A DNA stretch of 64,000 nt, taken from NCBI GenBank assembly GCA_002049455.2, contig KV918914.1, forward strand, positions 1 to 64,000. The letters are read 5' to 3'. The position numbers and the translations under genes were made by a program. This DNA is from Porphyra umbilicalis (taxonomy: Eukaryota > Rhodophyta > Bangiophyceae > Bangiales > Bangiaceae). This document shows, piece by piece, positions 41,580-53,478 of the stretch (position 1 is its first letter; each line of letters opens with the position of its first letter). Below the pieces are notes generated by a model that was not told where the DNA came from, did no database searches, and worked only from the letters and a program-made list of their open reading frames with translations.

Positions 41580-43260
41580 TACGGAAACGCAACTTTGTGG
41601 TCTCGGCGGCCATGCGTTTGTCGTCGGACCATCCTGTGCGAGAGACCCCATGTGTGTTGGACACCGGGCCGGGACCAAGTGTCGTACGGGAGGACGTCCT
41701 CCCCTCAGGCTGACAACAGCGGGCCCTAAGGGCCCCTCGGTCGACCCACGTGTGTGATGCGTGCGGCCAACTCCTGAAGGTCTGGGCCCAAGTGGGGTTG
41801 TCCGTCTTTGTGGACGGTGCCGCAATGCCCTTCCAGTTCTTGGTGGTCTAGGCCCTCTCGGTCCCTGTCATCCTGGGCATGGACTTCCAGAAGGAGCATG
41901 TCAAGGCCATCTATCCAGGCTGTGAGACCGTCTCCAGGAACCACGGCGGCTTTACCAAGGCGGAGAACGCGTGGGACGGCAAGAAGAAGGAGCCCAACCC
42001 GATGAAGGGCAACCCAACCCGTCGGGATGGCGGGACCATCTTCCTGCGACAGGGCGTTACGGTGACCCCGTACACGGTCCAAGCGGCCTCCGTGGTTTGT
42101 GGGACCGCGGGGCAGTGTCGACTCATCGAGCGACCCGAGAAGCTCGCCGAGAAGGGACTTCGCCTGCACAATGCCCTCGCCCACCTAAAGCCCCGACGGA
42201 AATTCATCCTCCACCTTACCAACATCTCGGACAAGCCGGTCAACTCAGCGAAGGGCTACGCGATCGGCGTCGCGGAGCCCTATGCGGGCCCAACGTACGA
42301 CATTAACGAGGACGACTTGCCCGCTGAAGTGGAGGCGGACCCCCTCTGTGTGGCTGGGCCGACGGAGGACCAACCTCGTACGGAAGCGCCGTTGGCCCCG
42401 GCAGAAGCGCAGGGCCTGAGAACCAGCGGGCCACTACAAGATCGGGCCCAGCCGGATCGAGAACCGACGGAAACGGAACCATGCCCACGGGTGGCCTACG
42501 AGCTGATCCCGCCCGATTTACATCCCGCGGTACGGCAACTGATGGATCGCTACAAGCACGTGTGGAGTGGCCAGTTGGGCCGGATTGATGTAACACCCCA
42601 CCGGATCGCCCTCCACCTCGGGACTCGGCCCATTACGTCCCAACCGTACCGGACGGGCTTCCATCACCGACGTCTCCTGGCGGAGCAAGTGATGAAGCAA
42701 CTCAAGATGGGGGTCATCGAGCCGTCGCAGTTTGAATGGTCCTTTCCGGTCGTGATGGTGCCCAAGCCGGACGGGTCCCCTCGGTCCTGCGTGCACTACC
42801 GCCGCCTGAACGACGTGACGGTCAAGGATACGTACCCCCTGCCCCGCATGGACGATTGCATCGACCTCCTGGGCGAGGCGTCTGTCTTCTCCATGCTAGA
42901 CTGTAACTCCGGCAACTGGCAGATTTCGGTGGCCGTCGAGGACCAGGACAGGACGACCTTCACGTGCCACGATGAGACCTACAAGTACATCCGTCTCCCT
43001 TTCGGTTTGACGAACGCGCCGGCCACCTTCCAGCGGGCCATCGACATGATCCTGTCGGGCGACAAGCGAAAGACCTGCCTGGTTTATCTGGACGACGTGA
43101 TTGTCTTCTCCCGGACGGTCGAGGAGCACATCACCCACCTGGACGAGGTCTTTGGTCTGTTGTCCCGCGCTGGGGTCTCCCTCAAGGCGTCCAAATGCTT
43201 CCTGTTACACGAAGAGGTCGAATACCTTGGGCACTTGTGGGGCGCGGACACATCCGGATG
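41580..43260 (+). CDS. protease and reverse transcriptase of element C
   Basis: A protease motif VLDTGPGPSVV lies at about 41655. RT shows QPYRTGFHHRRL, SCVHYRRLND, SMLDCNSGNWQ, PFGLTNAPATF and the active-site YLDD (about 43085). The order is that of Ty3/Gypsy pol. Confidence 0.85.
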
Positions 43261-43409
43261 AACGAGAAGAACCTGGTGGGGCTACGTCACGCCGAGCCGC
43301 CCCGGACGAAGAAGGACCTGCGGAGCTTTCTCGGTATGTGCAACGTGTACCGCCGGTTTGTGAAGGTCTACGCGCAAGTGGCCTGACCCCTTACGGCCCT
43401 GAATAGTCC

Positions 43410-45503
43410 TAAGGTGTCGGACCCGCTTCCGCCGTTCACGCGGGACCAGCGGGAGGCGTTTGAGGAACTCAAGAGGCGGCTCACCCACACGCCGATCCTG
43501 GCGCTCCCGCGGGCTCACGGGGCCTACGTGGTGGACACAGACGCAAGCGCTTACCAAGTGGGTTGCGTCCTGACGCAAGAACAGCCGGACAAAACCTACA
43601 AACCGATCGGGTATTGGAGCCGCCCAATCAAGGGGGCCGAGAGGAACTAGAGCACGACGGAGAAGGAGTGCCTGGCGGTCGTTTGGGCCCTCTTCATGTT
43701 GCGGCCTTATGTTCAAGGGACTTGGTTCGTCGTCCGGACGGACCATTCTGCCCTCCGGTGGATGCTCCATATGGACCGGGCTCACGGACGCCTGGCCCGC
43801 TGGCGGCTACGTCAGGCGGAGTTTGACTATTTGGTGAAGACCCGCGCGGGGGCCGCCCATCACGCAGCGGACACGATGTCCCGGCTGGCGACACCCTCGG
43901 TGGACACAAGACCAATCCCGGAGGAGATTTCCTGCCCCGCCCTGGCCAACTCCTCGAGGGCGTGGACCACCCCGTCGTACAAGGACAGACGGGACTATCC
44001 CCCGATCACGGTGGACCGTCTGGTCAAGGCCCAAGCGCAGGACAACCGGTGCCATGAGCTACGACAAGAGATGGACCGGAATGCCCAATCCCGCTTCTCC
44101 GAAATCGAGCAGGGCTTGCTGGTCCGTCGCGCACCACTGGATCGGGCAACGCAGGTGTACGTCCCCAAGGCCCTACGGACGAAGATCCTCACCCTCGAAC
44201 ACGCGCCGGCCCATGCGGGACACCCGGGTGCCAACAAGATGTACGTATCCATGCGGCGCTTCTTTTATTGGGAGTCCATGGTGGCCGACGTGTACGACCA
44301 CGTGGCACACTGTGGGACCTGTGCCAAAGGGCGCGTGGGCAGCCGCAGACGGACCAACCCTTTTCGGCTCTTTCCCCCGAAGGAACCGCTGGCCGCCGTA
44401 TGCCTCGATCTATTGGGACCACTTCCCAAGACGAGGGTGGGCAACCGGTATCTACTCGTGATGGTGGACCGCTTCTGCAAGTTGACCCGCGTGGCGGCCC
44501 TCTCGCATGAGGATGCAGAAGCCGTGGCGTAGGCGTTCTGCGACACCTGGGTGGCGTCCTTCGGGCCCCCGGACACCTGCCTGACGGACAACGGGCCCCA
44601 ATTGACATCCACACTCTTCCAGGGGGTCTGCCGGCTTCTGGGAATAACCAACCTGTACTCCACGACCTACCATCCACAGACGAAAGGACAAGTCGAGCGG
44701 TACAACCGAACCATCGTGGCCCAACTCAAGGCGTACGTTGAGGACCACCAGGACACGTGGGACGAGCTGGTCTCTGTCCTGACGGTGGCCTTGAACTCCC
44801 GGCCACAACAGAGCACCGGGGTAGCCCCGCTGGAGTTCATCGTCCCCGAGCGGGTGTGGACGTTGGCCCTCGAGCGCCTTCCCAAGGATCCGTATCCGCA
44901 GACAACCCCGAGGACGGCCCGCGAGGCAAGGGAGCAACAACAAGACCACTTGCGAAACCTCATCAGCAGGTCCGAGCCGCCCTCGCCACGGCCCAACGTC
45001 GGTACAAGCGGAACTTCGACAAGCGTGTGCGGCCGGTCAACAAGGCCCTCAAGGTCGGGGATTGGGTCTTTGTGGACGCCCATGACACGAACCGACGCAA
45101 GTTGGACCACAACGTCGTCGGCCCCTTCGAGATTGTCCGCATGGACGGTCACACCTGCACGGTCCTCGTGGACGGGCTGCCGGACACGTTGAGCAGCGAC
45201 CACGTGACCTGGGCGCCTCCGCCGACGGGACAAGAGCCAAACGTGGACGGGACGGAAGACCCGGAACCCGGAGGCCCGGACGGGTATGGACCCGATGGTC
45301 CCGCGTTAGTCTGGGACCGTGTTCTTGACCATCTGGTAGACGAGGAGGGAAGACTGTGGCTGCGGGTCCGCTGGTGGGGCTATGGGCTCGAAGAGGACAC
45401 CTGGGAACGCGCGCTTAAGTTCAGTCCCCGCAACGTCCGCCAGTATTGCCGGCGCAAGCGTCTCCCTGACCCGACCGGACTGGCGGCCTTCCTGAGTTGG
45501 TGA
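43410..45503 (+). CDS. RNase H, integrase and chromodomain of element C
   Basis: RNase H shows VDTDASAYQVG (about 43530) and RTDHSALRW (about 43735). Integrase has an HHCC region (about 44200-44320) and core motifs CLDLLGPLP, LTDNGPQLTS and PQTKGQVERYNR (about 44400-44710). A chromodomain closes the frame (about 45310-45470; VRWWGYGLEEDTWERAL). Confidence 0.88.
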
Positions 45504-45944
45504 CGACCCCAAGGTCTCGGTGGACAAGACCCTGCCCTGGCCCTCGCCCGGTACAAGACCGGCCCGCAGTGACGGCAAGAACCGGGCTACACCTTGAGGA
45601 CCCATCCTCTTCCCGCCCGGGACCTGCATTGTGTCGGCCTCCTACCTTGGGACCAATGTGACCTGCATGCCTTTGCTGGGATTCGCCATGGTCTCGTGAC
45701 TCCTGATTGAGTCTCGTGACTCTCGGGCTCGGTCTCGCGAGGCGTAACGAGAGGCCGTTTCATGGAACGGGCCTCTCGAGATTGGGTCTCAAGATCACTG
45801 TGGTGTATTGGGACTGAAATCTTCAACGAGAACAGATTGGTGGTATAAGAACGCAAGACGATTGTATGACGTGTACACAAGGGCGCAAGACACAATACGA
45901 TCACTCGCGACACGACGGACGCTACGGACCCTCCACCCGGCGGG

Positions 45945-47867
45945 TCACCACCAAGAAGGGGGCCCCGACCGGTACCGCTGCTGAGGCCCGCCCTGTCCCT
46001 CCTCCCCGTCGTCCTTCCGCGCGCGAACCTCTCCACGCGCAGACGGGTCCCCCGTGTTCGCTCGGCGTGAGTACCCGGCCTCCGCAGTGTCCACCTCTCG
46101 AAGGACCACCTCGCGAAAGGCATCACGACCAAAGCGGTTAAGGAGCTCGGCGGCCCCGTGAGTATTCATCCCCGCCTGCTCCTCCGTCCACAGACGGACT
46201 GACTCCCCCTGACGGACCAACGTGTGAAGGAGCTCCGCCAACAAGGGGCCCATGTGCAACCGGTCAACCGCCCGCTGGTCCACGCCCAAGAAAGGAACCA
46301 ACACGTCACGAAGGGCCGGCGGGGGTGCATGCCACAAGGCGTCCAACGTGTGGTCCTGGATGTCCCGATGGGTCGGTAAGCCCACCGTGACGATGCGCGG
46401 TCCCGTCGCGGCGGGGGGAAGGCCCTCGTGGATCATCCCCTGCGAGGCCGACGGGATGCTCGACCCCGCTTGCTCCGCCCCACTTGGCCCTCGGTCCGGC
46501 GGGCGCGAGGACACAACCGCCTGGTCCCACCCGGTCGCTTCCTGGGCCAGGACCCGACGCTCGGGGATGTCCGCCGAGTCCGGCAAAACCAAGGGGTGCA
46601 GGTCCTCATCCACCTTGGCCTCCGTCACGGACCCGTCGGTCGTCACGACGACGGACACCCAGGAAGAACGGTCCCGTCGTTCGGAGGACGCGCGGCCGAG
46701 GCGGTGCGTCAAGGTTGGACCGACGGGTAGTATGTCCAGCAAGGCCAACAGGGCACCCAACTCCTCGACAGCCCGGTCATCCATTCCCTCCGGACCTTGA
46801 CAGATGGCCCGCAAGCCAACACGTAGGATCCAGGTGCGGAGGGCCTTCGGGTACAACCACAAGATGCCCCGCGTCCGGAAGCAGTCCAACAAGTAGGCGC
46901 CCGCTATGACGGCCCACTCGCTACGGAGGACCTTGCCGGCAAAGTCGTCGCGGCTCAACAAGGCCGCCGACATGTACGCTTGGACCGGCGGGAGCTCAAC
47001 CATCGCCCCGTACGGGAGCTCCAGCAAGGTCCACCACGGCGGGACGCGCGGGTAGTACTGTGCCCGACGGGGTTGCGGACAACTCGTGAACTCGGCCTCA
47101 TGCCAACCGACCAGGAAGGGACACGACGCGGTCCGGCAGTTGCGGCTTGCCGTGATGGTCGGGTGGGGCGGATAGTCCAACGGAAGGCCAAGGTACGGCG
47201 GGGACATCACGACGAACTCCCACGCCGGCGCCGTGTGGGACGACACGGCCAGCGCCGCCCGCCGTTGGTGGTAGGTCCGCATGTAGCCAACCTCCGACGG
47301 ACGACGGACCACCGTGATGGAGTCCGACCGGTCGTCTGCCGCGGGGACCAACGCGTCCGGCAAGAGCCGCATCTGCTTGAGGGAGGCGTTCCCGGCGGTC
47401 CTCCCATCGAGGTCCCGGAAGAGGGCGTGGGCCCGCGTGCTTCGCGTCCACTCTCGCGCCTCCTCCCGCTCCCACGCCGCCGCCCAGCCCGCCACGTCGG
47501 ACACGTCGGGGATCTCCCCGACGACGTTGATGTACCGCTGGTCCCCGCCGAGGTCCGCCGCCATCTTGGTGGGCCGAACACACGCGACGGACCGACGCCG
47601 CAAGGCCGACAGGAACACACAACGGCAAGAGCGGAGAACCGTCGGGGGGAGGGGGGGGGGGGCAGCCGACGAGGACCAACAATGGACGGACGCAGTGGGG
47701 ATGGCCGACGCGCACACCAAGGCGGACAACACCCACGGGGACCCGCAAATGTACCCGTGGTCGGGCCTCGCGAGGGGACCGACGATGCCGCTGGCCGCCG
47801 TGTCCGCCGTAGCCGGTGGGGCCCTGCTGGCCGCTCCCCGCACGCCAATCCCCTCTCCCGGCACCAT
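45945..47867 (-). CDS. antisense ORF of element C, about 640 codons
   Basis: The minus-strand ATG at 47867 opens an unbroken frame ending at 45945, between pol and the 3' LTR and convergent with pol. The N-terminal part is Ala/Pro/Ser-rich, the centre is mixed and Trp-rich (PPWWTLLELPYG), and the C-terminus is charged. The block from CPFLVGW (about 47115) through YMSAALL (about 46980) to YLLDCFRT (about 46895) aligns with the antisense ORF of element B with one or two small gaps, keeping RRA, G, W, Y-L-x-D-x-F-R and other residues in step. This makes a shared ancestry likely and argues that the frame is real. No known domain is recognised. Confidence 0.65.
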   Translation of the reverse strand: MVPGEGIGVRGAASRAPPATADTAASGIVGPLARPDHGYICGSPWVLSALVCASAIPTASVHCWSSSAAPPPLPPTVLRSCRCVFLSALRRRSVACVRPTKMAADLGGDQRYINVVGEIPDVSDVAGWAAAWEREEAREWTRSTRAHALFRDLDGRTAGNASLKQMRLLPDALVPAADDRSDSITVVRRPSEVGYMRTYHQRRAALAVSSHTAPAWEFVVMSPPYLGLPLDYPPHPTITASRNCRTASCPFLVGWHEAEFTSCPQPRRAQYYPRVPPWWTLLELPYGAMVELPPVQAYMSAALLSRDDFAGKVLRSEWAVIAGAYLLDCFRTRGILWLYPKALRTWILRVGLRAICQGPEGMDDRAVEELGALLALLDILPVGPTLTHRLGRASSERRDRSSWVSVVVTTDGSVTEAKVDEDLHPLVLPDSADIPERRVLAQEATGWDQAVVSSRPPDRGPSGAEQAGSSIPSASQGMIHEGLPPAATGPRIVTVGLPTHRDIQDHTLDALWHAPPPALRDVLVPFLGVDQRAVDRLHMGPLLAELLHTLVRQGESVRLWTEEQAGMNTHGAAELLNRFGRDAFREVVLREVDTAEAGYSRRANTGDPSARGEVRARKDDGEEGQGGPQQRYRSGPPSWW

Positions 47868-47958
47868 GCGCGCCGCCCCCCGTGACACCCCACTCGCCGC
47901 CCGCGCTGACACTGTGCGCCTGGGCCGGCGGGGACGCTTGGCCTTGATGTGGGGGCCG

Positions 47959-48633
47959 TGTGGCGGTTATGGCCGACCGGTGGCTGGGCAGCACCTGGGT
48001 TGGCTGACGTGGCCCGGTGGATCGGGCTCGACGGGGGCTGGACGGCTGTTGCGGGCCCTACGTTGGCCCCGCGGCGCGGGCGGATCGTGTCCCGGATGGC
48101 GCACTGTGATTGGCCAGCGTGGGCCTGGATATCTTGGCTGCTGATGGTGGCGGTTGTGGGATTTGATTTTTCTTTGCTTGTATTTCGGATTGTTTCGAGG
48201 GGCTTGCTTGTCGTATTTTGGGTGGCCTGCATTGGCCGGCCCCGATTGGTGGCCGAGCCACGGGCTCCCGAGGGTCGTTTGCTTCCACATATTTCCGCGG
48301 GTTGGGACCGAATAGCGGCCTCCCAGCGAAGGCGCCCCGCCTGCCCTCTAGGGGCGGGGGTGCTGGCGTGTGCTGGCCCGCTGTGGCCCCGCTAGGGGGC
48401 TGCCGTGGGGGCTCTGAAGGGGAGGTCTTGGCCTCCCCCTCGTGTCTACAGGAAAAACCAACCGTGCCTTGGGTCTCTTGGTCCCTCGGGTCTTTGCCGT
48501 ATTACCTTTGTCCCATTCCCCGGGACGGGCGTTGATTGCTCTTTTCCCTTGCCGGTTCCTTCTGGGCCTCCCTCATTTGGGCTCCAGGGGTTACTGATTT
48601 GCCTTTCCGGACAGAAGAGAGAAACTCGCTACA
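47959..48633 (+). repeat. 3' LTR of element C
   Basis: It begins TGTGGCGGTTATGG and ends TCGCTACA. A short purine stretch, TGTGGGGG, lies directly before it. Confidence 0.93.
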
Positions 48634-48644
48634 AAAAATATGTG

Positions 48645-48775
48645 ATCTCCCTGGCCTTGAGGACAGAGTGCTCTCAAAGTTTAGTGATGCACACATATAC
48701 TTAGGTAACGGGACTTGCTCTCCGTTTCAGAACTAGCAGTCTGCATTCGTGTCCTCAGGGATCTGAGGGCGCGTC
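48645..48775. repeat. dispersed repeat at the element C insertion site
   Basis: It is an inverted match to 2573-2705 (about 85% by eye). It starts a few bases after the target duplication of element C. Confidence 0.7.
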
Positions 48776-51139
48776 AGTGCTGGCAGGGTCGCAGTGACGC
48801 TAAAAGCGAATGGAGTTGCATGGCTGAGATGGACTGTCCTGCCACAGGGGTCACAGGGCCCGGACGGCGCCTGCCCCCCTGCCCCCCCCACCGCCCCGAT
48901 TCACGCGCGGCGACCGCGCGCCACGACTGCCGCGATTCGACGCGGTCGCGGTGACGCGCGGGTGATCGTGCCTTCGCGCCTGCTTCTGTTGCGGCGGCGC
49001 GTCGGCGGTTGCTGACGCCATCTAGCAGCGAAGTTAGGGGCGCTCCGTCTCGCGGCAGACGGTCCCACCTGCCCGCCCGTGCGCCGTGTCGGCCGTCTCG
49101 CCCGCCGTGCGCAGGTGTGCTGCGCGGCGGAGTGACGGCCCCGCCCGTGGGCGTCGCGCGACGCCGGCGGGCCGCCGCCGCTGCTGTGGCGGAGGCGGCA
49201 CCCCTTTCCCCGCCCGACGCCCCCTTCACCACGGCAACGTCGTTGTACGTGCTTCCGCTCACGCTTGCGGACATGGAGCCGGCCGGCGTTCCCGGTGTCG
49301 ATGCGTCGCCGAGCGCGCCACCGCCCTGAAGGCCAGAGTATTGCACGCACGTGCCTGGAATTCGATTGCACAGCATAAAGCTTCCGGTCCTGTGCAGTAA
49401 GAGCAACGCCAACAATGTCCCCATCGAGCCGGTTCCGAACTATTTAAGAGCGCCACGTAAGCAAACGTGCAGTTGTTCAATTGGGTGTCGAACTGGCGTC
49501 GAGCCTTTCCGAACTGATGCTGACAAACGCCATGTACTGATCAAAAAAGGGTAGGCCACATTATTTCTATATGCGGAAATGAGAGCGCGTGTTGATGGTT
49601 GTGACCCTCCGAACTCAACCGGCCCAGACGTCCCAGTTGACTCTGCCGCGCATGTCGCGTGTTGATGAGCAATCGTAGCTGTGTCGAAGGGCAATCGTAG
49701 CCCGATCGTTGCTAAAAAATGTGACACGAAGCCTACTGGGAACAGAATCTGGCCAAAATGTGCGGTCATGGAGGCGATCGTCATGCGAATTGGTGCCTGG
49801 TTCATGATGACCACGTGTCTCAGAGCATTTCCTGTGCAGGGCGGCGCTCAGAACGGGGACACGTTCGACCTCACTTGATCTCGGAAGCGACGGCACGGAC
49901 AACGTTGCTGGGGGAAGCACGAAGCTGGGTCGGAGGAACTTACTACGGCCAATCAGGCCTGTTCAGTGGAGTACAGCGAGGGGCACACTCTCCTGCGCCC
50001 CGTCCTGCGGCCCGTCCTGCGGAGATGGCGTCCGGTGGCCTGGTAGCGAGGCTCCCGGCCTGATCGGCCACCCAGAGGCGTTGAGCCACTATAAGCAGAA
50101 ACAGGTCCACCAGCCGCATGGCACGACGTGGCGACGCGTCGGGAGCGACCAGCCCCCACGGGGCCGTCATGCAGTACATGAGAATCTCGACAGTGCTCAG
50201 CACGCGGCACGCTTGCAAAAGTGGCGGTGCTGGCGGACCCATGTGTATAGCAACATGCGTTTGTAGTTTCCCCACAGACAATCGTACACAACGAAGTGGG
50301 CCGATGGTGACCTCTTTTTACCAGTAGGTGCCAGAGTACATCAGTGATGCAACCGCCTACGAGGCGTCATGACCTACAGCTACGAATGGGCGGGGATCTC
50401 CTGGGACTGCGAGGGAGGGCCTAGAATGGTTTGGCGGCCTGGCACCTGCGCAGGGGACTCGTACGCCCGATAAAGGGGTGGCTGGGTTGGCTGAAAGCAC
50501 ACTACGTGCAGTGGGGATCCTATGACAGTGCCGGTGTGGCTTTTTAGTCTCTATTGAGATTATACGATATAGCACAGCCAACGAACACAGAAGGGTGGCC
50601 AGCAGACGTGTACGGCACCGTCGGGAGGTAGCGCATATCTGGCCACTGTGACCTTGGACGGGCGAAAAAAGAAGGAAGAAAGCGTTTATGCGCTTAGCAA
50701 CTCACTATTTTCTTCCCAGGACCCTTCAGAGCATCAGAAACGAGTCTCTCTCAAAAAGTGGTGTTTTTGTCGAGTTCGGCCCGGACGTGCCGTACTCCTC
50801 CTTCTTGGACCACATGCCAGCGGGGAACGCGGCGGTGACCAGACCATACCGATCTCCACCAAAGTTGAACACAATGGGGACATGGTACTGTAGGAGACAT
50901 AAGACGTTGTTTTCTTTGCAAAAAAATATGCAGAACTGTTGTAGGCCACAAGAGAAGCGCAGAGTCACAACCCACTGGATGGAACAGTGTCAGAGAAAAC
51001 AAGTGATCCACTGGATGGGGCAGTGTCAGTGTCGATCTCCTGAATACACTGGATCTGAGATGCTGTCAGCGGGGGTCCATTCACACTGCCTGGTGGAGTC
51101 ATCTCCAGCCTGCCCTGCCGCCAGCAGGGATGTGGGTCG
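48776..51139. other. no gene seen
   Basis: 48840-49330 is GC-rich with Arg/Ala/Pro shadow frames on both strands. 49330-51139 is mixed with short frames. No motif, tRNA or transposon end is recognised. Confidence 0.45.
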
Positions 51140-51930
51140 ATAATTATCACGCGATAATGATCGCCATAATTATCGCAAAATTATCGAAATCATGCCAGCA
51201 CGCACTGATAATGATCGTCGGTGGGCCACGTGTTCGCATTTAATTTGAAGAACATACATGTCATGCCGCAAGTGGAACAAGCGGATCCTGGACTCGCTAA
51301 CACCGCCTCTGTCCGTCTTCGTTTCCGGAGCTCGCCTGCTCAATGCCCGTACTGGACCACCGGCATGTGCGCACCCGACCACCGCCGTGCAGGTGGGAGG
51401 AGTACTGATATATGCCATGCTACACTCCTGCCCGGCCGCACGCCGCGTGGCGGCGGCCGCCGCTATCGCCGTCGTGATGGTGTGTGTCGGTTTGGTGGTC
51501 GTCGCCGCCGCGTTCCCGCTCACATGCATGCTATCTCTTCGCAAGCTGGTCGCCATTTCTCCTCCCCCCTGCTTTTCCGAGGGCAACGCCTCACACACCC
51601 CAACCCTGGTGAGGGTGTCCGTGTGGCGATCGCGGTCCGTCGACAACCACGCCCCCCTCCGACCCCCCCCCCGTCCCCACGGCGGCGGCGGCCGCCGCGC
51701 GAGCTGTCCCCCCCGTCGCCCCAAATGAGGGCGAGCACGTGCCGCGCTGTGGAGGCGGCGGCCCACCCCCATAGGCATCGTGTGGATGGGCGCGAGAGAC
51801 GTACTGAAGGAGAACTAACAGTCTGTTAGACGAGACATGATTCATGTCGTCCATCAAGGACTTTCAGAAGAAGTCGAGCTGATGGTTTCTGTAACCACGA
51901 ACGATAATTATCAATAATTATGGAGAAAAG
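51140..51930. mobile_element. possible MITE with AT-rich palindromic ends
   Basis: Both margins carry CGATAATTATC, CATAATTAT and CGAAATCAT motifs in opposite orientation (about 51143-51195 and 51900-51960) within otherwise GC-rich DNA. No exact inverted repeat or target duplication was found, so this is only a candidate. Confidence 0.25.
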
Positions 51931-52139
51931 AAACCATCAATGATGATTTCGTCGAAATCTTACAACAATGGCCGCCAGACCCCTCAGCTGGTTGCCACAA
52001 CGGCTACGCCTTTCGTCAGTGCCTTTCTTTCCTTTGCACAGTTTCTGACATGATGTTAGAAGGGTCCACCTCCCTCCTGCCCCCGTCCCCCATCTCTTTC
52101 CCCGAGCAGTGATGCTTCTTCGCTGACCTCTCCCTGCAA

Positions 52140-52272
52140 TCGCTGTTTCCCCCGCCCGCTGCTGCCTGCCCCGCCAGCTGCTGCCTCCCCCGCCCGCTGC
52201 TGCCTCTCCCGCCCGCTGCTGCCTCCCCCGCCCGCTGCTGCCTTCCCCGCCCGCTGCTGCCTCCCCTGCCCG
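52140..52272. repeat. 19-bp minisatellite, 7 units
   Basis: The consensus is CTGCTGCCTCCCCCGCCCG, with seven contiguous units. It has the same 19-base period and the same CCCCGCCCG box as the array at 4560-4785. Confidence 0.88.
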
Positions 52273-53029
52273 CTTCTTCCCCCCCCCCCTCTGCTGTCCC
52301 ACTCCGCTGCTGCATCTCCCCCGCTGCTGCACCCTCCCGTGCTGCTGCTTTCCCCCACCTCTGTTACTTCCCCCCCACCATGGCTGGTCCCCCTCACCGC
52401 CGCTGGTCCCCCCCACCGCCCATGTGTCCCCCACCGCCGCTGCCTCCCCCGATCGCCACTGCTTTCCCTCTCCGCCGCGGATCTCCAGCCGACCGTCCAC
52501 GCGTTGGGGTCGCCGCCGCCGACTGCCAGCGGGGGCGGTCGCCAGCGGCGGGGCGGCGGCCAGAAGCAGTGCCGGCGGCCGGAAGCGCGGGCAGCGGCCA
52601 GGGGCGGGGGCGGCGGCCAGCGGCGGGGGAGGTGCCCGGCAGCGCGGGACGTTGCCAAGTGCGGGGTCGGCGACCAGGGGCTGGGGTCGTGGCCGGCAGC
52701 GCGGGCGGCCGCCAAGGGCGGGGGGTCGCCCAGAGGCGGGGTGGCTAGCTGGCCGCGCGGTCGGCTGCCGGCAGCAAGGGTGCCGCCCGGCGGTGGGGAG
52801 GTGGCTAGCGGCGGGGGCGGCGCCAGCAGTGGGAGCGTCAGCCAGTGGCACGGCCAACAGCTGGGGGGGGGTGGTCAGATGCAATAGCGCGCGCGTAGCA
52901 ACTGCGGCTACCGAGGGGGGGGGAGAGACAGCCAGTTCCCCCCCCCCGCTAGCCAGAAGCAAAGTTTTGCTTCGTGTTTGAGATGCTCAGATACTACCTC
53001 ACGTGAGCCCGCTCTCTTCTGCAAAGGTG
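52273..53029. other. GC-rich low-complexity DNA, no gene
   Basis: It is pyrimidine-rich to about 52480, then purine/GGC-rich with GCGGCCAGCGGCGGGG-like repeats to about 52870. Frames are open on both strands from composition alone. Confidence 0.5.
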
Positions 53030-53478
53030 TTGCTGACCTCCAAAAAATGGAGGGGGCAGAGTGGTTGCCATCATTCAGCAGCGTACGTGGACCAATGGAA
53101 AGGCTAGGAATCATGTGAGTTCCTGACACAGTCTCCTCATGCAGCTCTGCGCACTGGAAACGCACATCAGGATCTCAAGAAATTTGAAGAAATTTGCTGA
53201 TCTCATGAGATATCACAGGTCTGGCCCAGAACCCTCTCCATGCCCTCTTCCGGCCCAAGCAAGCGGCCCAAATATCTCAGGAAATCTCATTGTGGGTTGC
53301 ATTGGCTCTGCGTCACTCCTGCAAGACACGTTGATTGGCTTGCAAGATTACTGGCGGCAAGTCTCAGCCAATAGTACGATCGTGGCACGCCAAACAGCCA
53401 ATCCGACTTCATTTCTATGCTGTGTCGTCGGCTCTGCCTCCCGTCTTTCTGCAACCGCCATTTTTTGGAGGTGAGCAA
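53030..53478. mobile_element. TIR element, MITE-like (449 bp)
   Basis: Ends are TTGCTGACCTCCAAAAAATGG and, inverted, TTGCTCACCTCCAAAAAATGG (20 of 21 bases). No transposase is present. A target duplication is not clear. The first seven bases match those of the TA-flanked MITEs at 37607 and 38251, so it may be a distant relative. Confidence 0.6.

Larger units (their letters stand above)
38909..48633 (+). mobile_element. Ty3/Gypsy chromovirus element C with antisense ORF
   Basis: The element is 9725 bp. LTRs of 675 bp lie at 38909-39583 and 47959-48633, with an exact 5-base duplication AAAAA (38904-38908 and 48634-48638). Order is gag, protease, RT, RNase H, integrase, chromodomain, then a long antisense frame before the 3' LTR, as in element B, but LTR and protein sequences differ strongly from B. 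The LTRs differ at about 13 positions (about 98%), so it is younger than B. The sense coding region has roughly six to eight breaks. It is inserted at the edge of the dispersed repeat at 48645-48775. Confidence 0.93.

Noticed and set aside
47314-48144. Plus-strand frame of 276 codons opposite the antisense ORF of element C
   Set aside because: It crosses into the 3' LTR and has shadow-like composition.
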